DNA of 64,000 nt from NCBI RefSeq assembly GCF_007856155.1, contig NZ_CP042266.1:3782001-3846000 (forward strand), read 5' to 3'. Source of the stretch: Streptomyces qinzhouensis (GTDB lineage Bacteria; Actinomycetota; Actinomycetes; Streptomycetales; Streptomycetaceae). Of this stretch, positions 33,431-42,456 are shown piece by piece. The position numbers were made by a program, and so were the translations under genes. Numbering within the stretch: position 1 is the first letter of the stretch; every line of letters starts with the position of its first letter. The notes under the pieces are model-generated. The model worked only from the letters and a program-made list of their open reading frames with translations. It was not told the DNA's origin and made no database searches.

Positions 33431-34873
33431 CTAACTCTGATCCGCCCACCACTCAGTGAGTGCCTTGACAGCGTCGTCGTGCTCCATCGGCCCGTGCTCC
33501 AGCCTCAGCTCCAGCAGATGCGCATACGCCTTGCCGATGACCGGGCCGGGGCCGATCCCGAGGATCTGCTGAATCTCGTTGCCATCGAGGTCGGGCCGGA
33601 TGGCATCCAGCTGCTCCTGCTGCTGCAACTGCTCGATGCGCTCCTCCAGACCGTCATAGGTACGGGAGAGGGCAGCCGCTTTCCGCTTGTTCCGGGTGGT
33701 GCAGTCCGAGCGGGTCAGCTTGTGGAGCCGAGCGAGCAGCGGTCCGGCGTCGCGTACATAGCGGCGCACCGCCGAGTCGGTCCATTCACCGTCCCCGTAC
33801 CCGTGGAAGCGCAGATGCAGCTCCACGAGCCGGGAAACATCCCTCACCAGCTCATTGGAGTACTTGAGCGCGGTCATCCGCTTCTTGGTCATCTTGGCGC
33901 CCACCACCTCGTGGTGGTGGAAGGAGACCCGGCCGTCCTTCTCGAAGCGGCGGGTACGCGGCTTGCCGATGTCATGGAGCAGTGCGGCGAGCCGGAGCAC
34001 CAGGTCCGGGCCTTCGCTCTCCAGGGCGATCGCCTGCTCCAGCACGGTCAGGGAGTGCTCGTACACATCCTTGTGCCGGTGGTGCTCGTCGCTCTCCAGC
34101 CGCAGGGCGGGCAGCTCGGGAAGGACCCTGGCGGCCAGCCCGGAATCGACGAGCAGGGCCAGCCCGGTACGGGGGTGCCGGGAGAGCAGCAGCTTGTTCA
34201 GCTCGTCCCTGACCCGCTCGGCGGAGACGATCTCGATGCGCTCGGACATCTCCGTCATGGCGCGGACGACCTCGGGCGCCACCTCGAAGTCGAGCTGGGC
34301 CGAGAAGCGGGCGGCGCGCATCATCCGCAGCGGATCGTCCGAGAAGGACGCCTCGGGGGTGCCCGGAGTGCGCAGCACCTTCGCCGCGAGGTCCTCCAGA
34401 CCGTTGTGCGGGTCGATGAACTCCTTCTCCGGGAGAGCGACGGCCATCGCGTTCACCGTGAAGTCCCGGCGGACCAGATCGTCCTCGATGGAGTCGCCGT
34501 AGGACACCTCGGGCTTGCGGGAGGTTCGGTCGTAGGCCTCGGAGCGGTAGGTGGTGATCTCGATCTGATAACCGCTCTTCTGCGCCCCGACGGTGCCGAA
34601 GGCAATTCCGACGTCCCAGACCGAATCCGCCCAGGGGCGGACGATTCCCAGGATGTCCTGGGGGCGGGCGTCCGTGGTGAAGTCGAGGTCGTTGCCGAGC
34701 CGGCCGAGGAGCGCGTCCCGTACCGAGCCACCGACCAGGGCAAGGCGGAAGCCCGCTTCCTGGAAGCGGCAGGCGAGATCGTCCGCGACGGGGGCTACCC
34801 GCAGTAGCTCCGTCACCGCGCGGCGTTGTACCTGATTCAGTGCGGAGGGAGTGTCTTCATTGGCGTTCGGCAC
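33431..34873 (-). CDS. cca: CCA-adding tRNA nucleotidyltransferase
   Basis: 480 residues from GTG 34873 (PNANEDTPSALNQVQRRAVTELL). The nucleotidyltransferase head has LALVGGSVRDALLGRLGNDLDFTTDARP, with the DxD metal ligands, and RRDFTVNAMAV. The tRNA-binding middle follows, then an HD domain (LAALLHDIGKPRTR, FHHHEVVGA). It builds or repairs the 3' CCA end of tRNAs. In mycobacteria the equivalent gene occupies the same place near murJ. The open frame extends a further 878 codons upstream antisense to the next gene; that extension is not real. Confidence 0.95.
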   Translation of the reverse strand: MPNANEDTPSALNQVQRRAVTELLRVAPVADDLACRFQEAGFRLALVGGSVRDALLGRLGNDLDFTTDARPQDILGIVRPWADSVWDVGIAFGTVGAQKSGYQIEITTYRSEAYDRTSRKPEVSYGDSIEDDLVRRDFTVNAMAVALPEKEFIDPHNGLEDLAAKVLRTPGTPEASFSDDPLRMMRAARFSAQLDFEVAPEVVRAMTEMSERIEIVSAERVRDELNKLLLSRHPRTGLALLVDSGLAARVLPELPALRLESDEHHRHKDVYEHSLTVLEQAIALESEGPDLVLRLAALLHDIGKPRTRRFEKDGRVSFHHHEVVGAKMTKKRMTALKYSNELVRDVSRLVELHLRFHGYGDGEWTDSAVRRYVRDAGPLLARLHKLTRSDCTTRNKRKAAALSRTYDGLEERIEQLQQQEQLDAIRPDLDGNEIQQILGIGPGPVIGKAYAHLLELRLEHGPMEHDDAVKALTEWWADQS

Positions 34874-35038
34874 AACAGAGAAGGGTACGTCCCCCGGGCC
34901 CGCGGAGGTCCCCCGAAGCCCGTGACGATCATGTGTGGCAGTCCGCGGCACTTCCGCCCGGCGCACCTCGTTACCATGCGTGGACGCAATGAGCGACAGC
35001 GACCTGACGACAGCAGACGACGAGGGACGGACGAGCGC

Positions 35039-37396
35039 GTGGCCGAGGCGGCAGACTTCCGGAGGATGACCCCCGCGCCTGCCCGTCGGTGGCTCCGCAG
35101 GGCCGTCTGTGCCCTCGCCACCGCCCCCATGATCGCGGGGCTTCTCGGAGCCTCCGCGCCGGTCGCTCAGGCCGCTCCGGCCGCCTCGAGCCCCCGCTCG
35201 GTCGATGTGAGTCTCACCACAGTCTCCCCGAGCGTGCCGGAGGAGGACGGGAATCTCACCGTATCCGGGACGGTGGTCAACAAGACCAAGGGACCGGTCA
35301 CGAGCCCCGAGATCGACCTCCATGTGGGGCAGCCGCTGAACGGCCGTACCGGGATAGACCGGGCCGCGAAGCGAACGGGGTACGACAGAAGCGTCGACGG
35401 CCCGGCCGTGGGCGGCAAGTACACCGTGAAGCTGCCCTCCCTGGCCCCGGGGATCAGCCGGGACTTCACCGTGTCGGTTCCCGTGGAGGAGCTCGGGTTC
35501 GGCAAGGAGGGCGTCTACCAGCTCGGGGTCAGCCTCTCGGGGCGCAGCCGGGACGCGTCCTACCGACAGGTTCTGGGCATCGAACGGACCTTCCTCCCCT
35601 GGCAGCCCGACACCCTGGAGAAGCGGACCCGCCTCACCTACCTCTGGCCGCTGATCTCCTCCACGCATCTGACGTCCGAGGTCGGCTCCGACGAACAGCG
35701 CACCCCGGTCTTCGAGGACGAGTCGCTGGCCAAGGAGATCGCCCCCGAGGGCCGGCTGGGACAGATGGTGTCCCTGGGCCGGGAGCTGCCGGTCACCTGG
35801 GTCATCGACCCCGACCTTCTGGCCACCGTGGACGCCATGACCCGGAACTACCGGGTCAAGGACGGCCGGGGCGGCGAGGAGACCGTGCCGGGCCGGAACC
35901 AGGCGGTGGCCAAGCAGTGGCTCAGCTCCCTGGAGACCGCGATCCAGAACCGCAAGGTGATCGCCCTCCCGTACGCGGACCCGGATCTGGCGTCCCTGGC
36001 CCACCGCGGCACCCAGGTCTCCGGCACCCTCGGACGGCTGGTGGACGCCACCGAGGTGGCGAGCCTGACCGTGGAGACGATCCTGCACGTCAAGCCGTCC
36101 GTGGACTTCGCCTGGCCCGTCGACGGGGCGATCGACTCGTCGATCGTGAACGTCGCCACTTCCGCGGGCGCCGACCATGTGATCGCCCGCAGCGACAGCC
36201 TCCGCGACGACCTTCCGTACACGGCCTCGGCCGCCCGCCCGATCGGCGGCGGGACCACCGCGGTGGTCGCCGACGCCCGGCTGTCGAAGGCGTTCGAAGG
36301 GAACATGCTGGACAGCGGCGAGTCCACCCTCGCCGTGCAGCGCTTCCTGGCGCAGACCCTGGCGGTGGCCCGCCAGGGCGAGGCCCCGGGAGCCCGCAGC
36401 ATCGTCGTGGCCCCCCAGCGGATGCCCACCACATCGCAGGCCCAGACCATGGCGCGCGCCCTCCAGGGGCTCGCCGGACAGCGCTGGACCCAGCAGATCG
36501 ACCTGCTCGCGGCGGCGGAGGCCAGGCCGGACAGCGGGGCGACCCGCCAGGTGCCGCCGGGGTCGCAGTACCCCGAGAAGCTGCGCAAGCGCGAGCTGCC
36601 CGAGAGTGCTTTCGAGGAGATCCGGGACACCCAGGAGACCCTCGACAACTTCACACTCATCCTCACCGCCCGGGACCGGGTGGAGCCCCCGTTCTCCCGG
36701 GCGATCGACCGGGAGATGTCCACGTCGTGGCGGGGTCATCGCCAGGCTGCCGAGACCTACCGCGCCGGCGTGCGCGAGAACCTCGGGCGGCTCGTGGGCG
36801 AGGTCCAGCTCATCGAGAAGTCGCAGATCACCCTCTCGGGCCGCAGCGCCACCATCCCGGTGACCGTCCAGAACCGGCTGGTCCAGGACATCGACCATCT
36901 GGTTCTGCGGCTCAGCTCCGACAACGGAGCCCGGCTCAGCCTCGACGGCGGCCGGGGAGTCGCCGAACGCCCGATCGAGATCAAGGGCGGTCACAGCCAG
37001 TCGGTGAAGTTCGACGCCAAGGCCAACGCCAACGGCCAGGTGCGGATGACGGCACAGCTCTACACCGAGGACGGCAAGGTCTACGGCCCGGCCATGCAGT
37101 TCACGGTGAAGGTCTCCGAGGCCACCCCCACCGTGCTGCTGGTCATCGCGGGCGGCGTCCTGCTCCTGGTGCTCGCCGGGGTCCGGATGTACACCCAGCG
37201 CAAGCGGGCGGCGGCCCGTGACACCCCCGCCGACGGCCCGGGCACCGAGCCCGGCGGGGACGGCGACCCCGACGGTACGGAACCCCCCGGGAGCAGCGGC
37301 GACGGCGCCGATCCCGGGCAGCCGAGTGACCCGACACCGGACACCCGTCCGGAAAGCGGCAACGGATCGCGCGCGGGTGAGAAAGTGGACCGTTGA
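35039..37396 (+). CDS. DUF6049-type membrane-anchored envelope protein
   Basis: About 785 residues. N-terminal signal peptide (RRWLRRAVCALATAPMIAGLLGASAPVAQA), a large extracytoplasmic region with immunoglobulin-like stretches (VDVSLTTVSPSVPEEDGNLTVSGTVVNKTKGPV, residues ~55-85; a second near 600-700), then one membrane helix (PTVLLVIAGGVLLLVLAGVRMY) and a short Gly/Pro/Asp tail. Function unknown; the same family precedes murJ in mycobacteria (Rv3909-type), suggesting a role with lipid II export. GTG 35039 is the chosen start; ATG 35066 has GGAGG too close. It lies 44 bases before murJ, same operon. Confidence 0.82.
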   Translation: MAEAADFRRMTPAPARRWLRRAVCALATAPMIAGLLGASAPVAQAAPAASSPRSVDVSLTTVSPSVPEEDGNLTVSGTVVNKTKGPVTSPEIDLHVGQPLNGRTGIDRAAKRTGYDRSVDGPAVGGKYTVKLPSLAPGISRDFTVSVPVEELGFGKEGVYQLGVSLSGRSRDASYRQVLGIERTFLPWQPDTLEKRTRLTYLWPLISSTHLTSEVGSDEQRTPVFEDESLAKEIAPEGRLGQMVSLGRELPVTWVIDPDLLATVDAMTRNYRVKDGRGGEETVPGRNQAVAKQWLSSLETAIQNRKVIALPYADPDLASLAHRGTQVSGTLGRLVDATEVASLTVETILHVKPSVDFAWPVDGAIDSSIVNVATSAGADHVIARSDSLRDDLPYTASAARPIGGGTTAVVADARLSKAFEGNMLDSGESTLAVQRFLAQTLAVARQGEAPGARSIVVAPQRMPTTSQAQTMARALQGLAGQRWTQQIDLLAAAEARPDSGATRQVPPGSQYPEKLRKRELPESAFEEIRDTQETLDNFTLILTARDRVEPPFSRAIDREMSTSWRGHRQAAETYRAGVRENLGRLVGEVQLIEKSQITLSGRSATIPVTVQNRLVQDIDHLVLRLSSDNGARLSLDGGRGVAERPIEIKGGHSQSVKFDAKANANGQVRMTAQLYTEDGKVYGPAMQFTVKVSEATPTVLLVIAGGVLLLVLAGVRMYTQRKRAAARDTPADGPGTEPGGDGDPDGTEPPGSSGDGADPGQPSDPTPDTRPESGNGSRAGEKVDR

Positions 37397-37440
37397 GCGA
37401 TGTCGTGGCCACCGGCCGGGGACGATGAGGTGGGGTAGCA

Positions 37441-39726
37441 ATGAACGCGCCGTACGACGGTGACCGCGGTCAGGGCGCCGGGACGAACCCGGCGGACCAG
37501 CCGCCACCGCCGCAGCCCCCGTATGCCCACGACCCGGCCCAGCACCCCTACGCCCACGACGCGGGCGCCCAGCCCTACGCCTACGACCCCGCCCAGTACC
37601 AGCAGCAGGCCCCCTACCCGTACGACCAGGCGGGGCAGCAGCCCGGCTACGACCCCGTCCACGATCCGTATCTGCGGGACGCCTACGCCCAGGACCCCTA
37701 CCGGGCCCAGGACCTGTCCGCCCAGGACCCGGTGGCCGAGGCGCTCTACGACCGCGCCTCCCACCCTCCGCCGCCGCCCGGCACCTACCCCGACCAGCAG
37801 CCGCTCTACCAGCAGCCCCCGCCCTCGGAGTACGCGCCGGACCCCCGGGTCTGGGCCCACACCCCGCCTCCGGAGCCCGCGGGCCCGTCCCGTCATCTGC
37901 CGTACGGCGACGACGCCCGGACGACGCAGTACACCGGAGTCGACGACCTGGTCAGCAACGCGGCCGACGAACAGCCGCAGCAGGACGCCTTCGCCCATCT
38001 CTTCCGGGACCAGCAGGGCACCGGCAAGACCGTCCCGGCCCCCGCGCCCGAGCCGCTCCCGGCCCCGGCCGCCCCCAAGCGGTCCGGGGGACGGGTGGCC
38101 GGTCTGGCGAAGTCCAGCGCGGTCATGGCCGCGGGCACGATGGTCTCCCGCCTCACCGGTTTCCTGCGCAACCTCGTGATGGCCGCGGCCATCGGTGTCG
38201 GCGTCCTCAGCGACACCTACCAGGTCGCCAACGTCCTACCGACGATGATCTACGTCCTGGTCGGCGGCGGGGCCCTGAACGCGGTCTTCATCCCCCAGCT
38301 CGTGCGGGCGATGAAGAACGACGACGACGGGGGCGAGGCCTATGCCAACCGGCTGCTCACCCTGGTGGTCGTGCTGCTGGCGGGCGTCACCGTGTTCTGT
38401 GTGGTGGCCGCGCCGTTCCTCGTCACCATGATGTCGCCGACGATCGCCTCCGACCCGCAGAAGAAGGAGGTGGCCGTCGCTTTCGCCCGCTACTGCCTGC
38501 CCACCATCTTCTTCATGGGCATCCATGTGGTGCTCGGGCAGATCCTCAACGCCCGTGGCCGCTTCGGAGCGATGATGTGGACCCCGGTCCTCAACAACGT
38601 GGTGATCATCGCCTCGTTCGCCGCCTTCATCTGGGCCTTCGGCAGCTTCACCGAATCGGGCGTCAACACCGCCACCATCACCCCGGAGGGCATCCGCCTC
38701 CTCGGCCTCGGCACCATGCTCGGACTGGTGGTCCAGGCAGTGGCGATGCTCCCGTACCTACGGGACGCGGGCTTCCGGATGAAGTTGCGGTTCGACTGGC
38801 GCGGCCAGGGACTGGGCAAGGCCGCCGGGCTCGCGAAGTGGACCCTCTTCTTCGTCCTCGCCAACCAGCTCGGCATGATCGTCGTCACCCAGCTCGCCAC
38901 CTCGGCGGGAGCGACCGCCGAGAAGCACGGCTTCACCGGTACCGGTATCACCGCCTACAACTACGCCCTGTTGCTCTGGCAGCTTCCCCAGGCCATCATC
39001 ACGGTCTCCGTGATGACCGCCGTCCTGCCCCGCATCTCCCGCTCCGCCCACGACGGCGACGCCGCCGCGGTCCGGGACGACATCTCCTACGGGCTGCGCA
39101 CCTCCGCCGTCGCGATCGTGCCCTCGGCCTTCGCCTTCTTCGCCCTCGGTGTCCCGATGGCGGGCCTGATGTACGCCGGATCGGGCGCCGAAGGCGCCAG
39201 GAACATCGGATTCACTCTGATGGCCTTCGGGCTCGGACTGATTCCGTACTCCGTGCAGTACGTCGTCCTCCGCGGCTTCTACGCCTACGAGGACACCCGG
39301 ACGCCCTTCTACAACACCGTCATCGTCGCCCTGATCAACGCGGGCGCGGCCGGTCTCAGCTTCGTTCTGCTGCCCGCCCGCTGGGCGGTCGTCGGCATGG
39401 CCGCCTCCTACGGCCTGGCCTACATGATCGGAGTCGGTGTCGCCTGGAGCCGGCTGCGGAAGCGGCTGGGCGGCGATCTGGACGGCGCGCACATCATGCG
39501 CACGTACACCAGGCTGTGCATCGCCTCGCTGCCCGCCGCGATCCTCGGCGGCGGCGCGGCCTTCGGCATCATCAAGCTCCTCGGCAGCGGTGCTCTCGCA
39601 TCCCTGGCCGCGCTCACCGGTGGTGGTGTCGTCCTCCTCGGAGTGTTCTTCCTCGCGGCTCGCCGGATGCGCATCGAAGAGCTGAACTCCATGGTCGGCA
39701 TGGTCCGGGGGCGGCTCGGCCGCTGA
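37441..39726 (+). CDS. murJ: Lipid II flippase MurJ (MviN family)
   Basis: 761 residues. The C-terminal ~540 residues hold the MurJ fold, with about 14 membrane helices from residue ~220: KSSAVMAAGTMVSRLTGFLRNLVMAAAIG, GGALNAVFIPQLVRAM, and LLLWQLPQAIITVSVMTAVLPRIS. MurJ moves lipid II to the outer face for peptidoglycan assembly. The first ~215 residues are a cytoplasmic Pro/Gln/Tyr-rich tail with repeats of PYAHDPAQ and PYAYDPAQY type. GAGGTGGGG precedes ATG 37441. The next gene encodes a pseudokinase that in mycobacteria is fused to the MurJ C-terminus. Confidence 0.95.
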   Translation: MNAPYDGDRGQGAGTNPADQPPPPQPPYAHDPAQHPYAHDAGAQPYAYDPAQYQQQAPYPYDQAGQQPGYDPVHDPYLRDAYAQDPYRAQDLSAQDPVAEALYDRASHPPPPPGTYPDQQPLYQQPPPSEYAPDPRVWAHTPPPEPAGPSRHLPYGDDARTTQYTGVDDLVSNAADEQPQQDAFAHLFRDQQGTGKTVPAPAPEPLPAPAAPKRSGGRVAGLAKSSAVMAAGTMVSRLTGFLRNLVMAAAIGVGVLSDTYQVANVLPTMIYVLVGGGALNAVFIPQLVRAMKNDDDGGEAYANRLLTLVVVLLAGVTVFCVVAAPFLVTMMSPTIASDPQKKEVAVAFARYCLPTIFFMGIHVVLGQILNARGRFGAMMWTPVLNNVVIIASFAAFIWAFGSFTESGVNTATITPEGIRLLGLGTMLGLVVQAVAMLPYLRDAGFRMKLRFDWRGQGLGKAAGLAKWTLFFVLANQLGMIVVTQLATSAGATAEKHGFTGTGITAYNYALLLWQLPQAIITVSVMTAVLPRISRSAHDGDAAAVRDDISYGLRTSAVAIVPSAFAFFALGVPMAGLMYAGSGAEGARNIGFTLMAFGLGLIPYSVQYVVLRGFYAYEDTRTPFYNTVIVALINAGAAGLSFVLLPARWAVVGMAASYGLAYMIGVGVAWSRLRKRLGGDLDGAHIMRTYTRLCIASLPAAILGGGAAFGIIKLLGSGALASLAALTGGGVVLLGVFFLAARRMRIEELNSMVGMVRGRLGR

Positions 39727-39828
39727 GGCACGAGCCGGGGCGCATTTGCGCCGTGTCCGCACAACCATCGCCAGGGGCCGTGTGTCGTGCATAGCAGTGG
39801 ACTGTGGGCACAATTGGCATGGCTGTTG

Positions 39829-39840
39829 GTTGTGCACAAC
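39829..39840. repeat. 12-bp palindrome upstream of the pseudokinase gene
   Basis: GTTGTGCACAAC is a perfect palindrome in the 136-bp gap between murJ and the pseudokinase gene. A related TGTGCACAAC occurs at the right end of oriC (54681). It could be a regulator site; no assignment is possible. Confidence 0.5.
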
Positions 39841-39862
39841 GGATGGGGAGGCAGGAACGACG

Positions 39863-41599
39863 GTGGCGGAACGTAGCACGGCTGCCGTCGACGTGGCCGA
39901 CAACGGCGGGAACGAACCGCCGACCGCGCAGGCGGACGAGGCCACGGCCGACGGCTCTGCCGGATCCGAGAAGACCGCGGAACTGCCCGTACCCGGCGAC
40001 CAGGACACCGAGGACGCCGCGGAGAAGGGCGAGGAGCCCGTCCTTGCCGCGCCCGAGTTGCACAGCGGCCACAAGCTCGCCAAGCGTTACCGCCTCGAAG
40101 AGTGCATCACCCGACTGGACGGTTTCAGCAGTTGGCGTGCCGTGGACGAGAAGCTGCGCCGGGCGGTCGGGGTCCATCTGCTCCCCGCCGGCCACGCCCG
40201 GGCCCGCTCCGTGCTCGCAGCCGCCCGCTCCGCCGCGCTCCTGGGCGATCCCCGGTTCGTCATGGTGCTGGACGCGGTCGAGGAGAACGATCTCGTCTAT
40301 GTCGTTCACGAGTGGCTGCCGGACGCCACCGAGCTGACCACCCTGCTGGCCATGGGCCCCCTGGAACCGCATGAGGCCTACCGTCTCGTCGATCAGCTCT
40401 CCCAGGCCATGGCCGCGGCCCACCGCGAGGGACTCTCCCACCTCAAGCTCACCCCCGGCGCCGTGCTGCGCACCTCCAGCGGCCAGTACCGCATCCGCGG
40501 CCTCGCGGTGAACGCCGCACTGCGTGGTATCACCGCCGACCGCCCGCAGCGCACCGACACCGAGTCGATCGGCGCTCTGCTCTACGCCGCCCTGACCCAG
40601 CGCTGGCCGTACGAGAACGACGCCCACGGCCTCTCGGGCCTGCCCAAGGGCGTCGGACTGCTGCCTCCCGACCAGGTACGGGCCGGTGTGCACCGGGGGC
40701 TCTCCGAACTCTCCATGCGCGCCCTGGTCAACAACGGCGCCACGGCGTCCCGCCAGGACCCCCCCTGCACCACTCCTGAGGAGCTGGTCAAGGCCGTCGC
40801 GGAGATGCCGCGCATCAAGCCGCCAGAGCCCGCGTTCGCCGCCCCGCCGGAGTATCAGCGCACCACCTACCAGCAGGGCAGCTACGGACGTCCCGGCGCC
40901 GTCCGGCCGGGTGGGCCCCTGCCTCCGCACTCGGTTCCGGTTCCGCCCGCGCCGCTGGAGAGCCGGGCCGGCAAGGCACTCAAGTGGACGGTCGCCGCGC
41001 TCCTGATCGCCGCCCTGGGGTTGGGTAGCTGGCAGATCTCGGAGGAGCTGCTGGACCGCGACAAGAAGGGCCCGGGCTCCACGCCCGAGGCCCCGCCCCA
41101 AGGCGGCGACGAGAAGCCGAAGGCCCCGGCCGAACCGCTCACCATCGACCATGCCTCGGAGTTCAGGCCCAGCGGCTCCGGCATACAGCAACACGAGGCA
41201 CCCCTCACCGTCGACGGCGACCCCGGGACGTCCTGGGTGACACCCGAGTACCGGAACTATCCGAACTTCGGGAACTACCCCAACCGCCGCCAGGGCAGCG
41301 GAATCATCGTCGACCTCGGCACCGTACGGGAGGTTTCCGGGATCGATGTCGACCTGTACCGCACGGGGCACAAGGCGGAAGTACTGGCGGCGGGAGAGAA
41401 CGCCTCGGACCCGGATTCGCTCATGGACTTCGACCGGCGGCTCACCCCCGAGCAGACCGTGGGACAGCGGCTCAAGGCGGACTTCGACACTCCCACCCGC
41501 ACCCGCTACGTACTGATCCGTATCACCGAACTCCCGCCCGCCGCAGAGGCGAACCGCTATCGAGGCGGTATCTCGGAGATCAGGATCCTCGGGCGCTGA
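39863..41599 (+). CDS. Membrane pseudokinase, separate counterpart of the mycobacterial MviN C-terminus
   Basis: 578 residues from GTG 39863 with GGGGAGG upstream. Residues ~70-310 have a kinase-like layout (LAKRYRLEECITRLDGFSSWRAVDEKLRRAVGVHLL, LVYVVHEWL, LSQAMAAAHREGLSHLKLTPGAVL), but the catalytic residues are gone: the VAVK lysine is His105, HRD is HLK (193-195), the Asn of the catalytic loop is Val, and DFG is GLA (213-215). One membrane helix lies at ~375-393. The outer domain (~430-578) resembles a discoidin-like carbohydrate-binding fold (DGDPGTSWVTPEYRNYPNFG, GIIVDLGTVREVSGIDVDLY). It is predicted to scaffold or regulate MurJ. Confidence 0.88.
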   Translation: MAERSTAAVDVADNGGNEPPTAQADEATADGSAGSEKTAELPVPGDQDTEDAAEKGEEPVLAAPELHSGHKLAKRYRLEECITRLDGFSSWRAVDEKLRRAVGVHLLPAGHARARSVLAAARSAALLGDPRFVMVLDAVEENDLVYVVHEWLPDATELTTLLAMGPLEPHEAYRLVDQLSQAMAAAHREGLSHLKLTPGAVLRTSSGQYRIRGLAVNAALRGITADRPQRTDTESIGALLYAALTQRWPYENDAHGLSGLPKGVGLLPPDQVRAGVHRGLSELSMRALVNNGATASRQDPPCTTPEELVKAVAEMPRIKPPEPAFAAPPEYQRTTYQQGSYGRPGAVRPGGPLPPHSVPVPPAPLESRAGKALKWTVAALLIAALGLGSWQISEELLDRDKKGPGSTPEAPPQGGDEKPKAPAEPLTIDHASEFRPSGSGIQQHEAPLTVDGDPGTSWVTPEYRNYPNFGNYPNRRQGSGIIVDLGTVREVSGIDVDLYRTGHKAEVLAAGENASDPDSLMDFDRRLTPEQTVGQRLKADFDTPTRTRYVLIRITELPPAAEANRYRGGISEIRILGR

Positions 41600-41751
41600 C
41601 ACCGGTCCGGCGGGCGGCTGTGCCCGCCGCCCGGTGGCGGCCCGGGGGATTCTCCGGCGCTCTGCCTCTCCCCGCGGGAATCGTGATAGACAGACCGGGC
41701 CGGAGCTGATGCTTCCAGGTACCGAACGGGACCGACCAGAGGGTGGAGGCC

Positions 41752-42456
41752 GTGACGACGGGGGCGTCCCACACAGTCAGCGACTCCGAGCTTCTGGCCC
41801 GCCATGTCGCGGGGCACCCCGACGCCTTCGGTGAACTGGTCCGGCGCCACCGCGACCGGCTCTGGGCCGTCGCCCTGCGCACCCTGGGGGACCGCGAAGA
41901 GGCCGCGGACGCCGTACAGGACGCCCTGGTCTCCGCCTTCAGAGCCGCCCACACCTTCCGGGGCCAGTCCGCCGTCACCACCTGGCTGCACCGCATCACG
42001 GTCAACGCCTGTCTCGACCGGGCCCGGAAGACCGCTTCCCGGAAGACCTCACCCGTCGAAGACACCGAACGGCTGGAGCAGCTGCTCGAACCCCACGAGT
42101 CCGCGGAAGCACCGGCGGAGCGCCGGGATCTGAACCGCGAACTGCTGGCCGCCCTGGGCAAGCTTCCGGCGGAGCAGCGGGCCGCCCTGATCCTGGTGGA
42201 CATGCAGGGGTACTCCGTCGCGGAGGCCGCGAAAGTCCTCGATGTACCCCCGGGAACGGTGAAAAGCCGCTGCGCACGGGGCCGGGCCAGGCTGCTCCCA
42301 CTCGTCACCCATCTGCGCGGTGGCTCCGGGGATAGCGATGATCTCGACCGGGGAAGGAACCGGACGCCGGGGGCAGCCGTCCCACCGGCGACGGGCCGAA
42401 GGAACGCAGGGCCGACCGATCCTGCTGCTGTGAAGGGCGGAGGTGGACGCACGTGA
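41752..42456 (+). CDS. sigM: ECF RNA polymerase sigma factor SigM
   Basis: 234 residues. Region 2 (ELLARHVAGHPDAFGELVRRHRDRLWAVALRTLGDREEAADAVQDALVSAFRAAHTFRG) and region 4 (LLAALGKLPAEQRAALILVDMQGYSVAEAAKVLDVPPGTVKSRCARGRARLL) are clear. A disordered tail of ~40 residues follows. By synteny (murJ upstream, anti-sigma and trxB downstream) this matches actinobacterial SigM. GTG 41752 has AGAGG nine bases upstream; GTG 41743 is an alternative. The stop codon overlaps the anti-sigma start (GTGA), indicating translational coupling. Confidence 0.9.
   Translation: MTTGASHTVSDSELLARHVAGHPDAFGELVRRHRDRLWAVALRTLGDREEAADAVQDALVSAFRAAHTFRGQSAVTTWLHRITVNACLDRARKTASRKTSPVEDTERLEQLLEPHESAEAPAERRDLNRELLAALGKLPAEQRAALILVDMQGYSVAEAAKVLDVPPGTVKSRCARGRARLLPLVTHLRGGSGDSDDLDRGRNRTPGAAVPPATGRRNAGPTDPAAVKGGGGRT

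Noticed and set aside
34874..37507. Extension of cca by 878 codons upstream
   Set aside because: The extension is antisense to the DUF6049 gene; nucleotidyltransferase similarity starts at GTG 34873.
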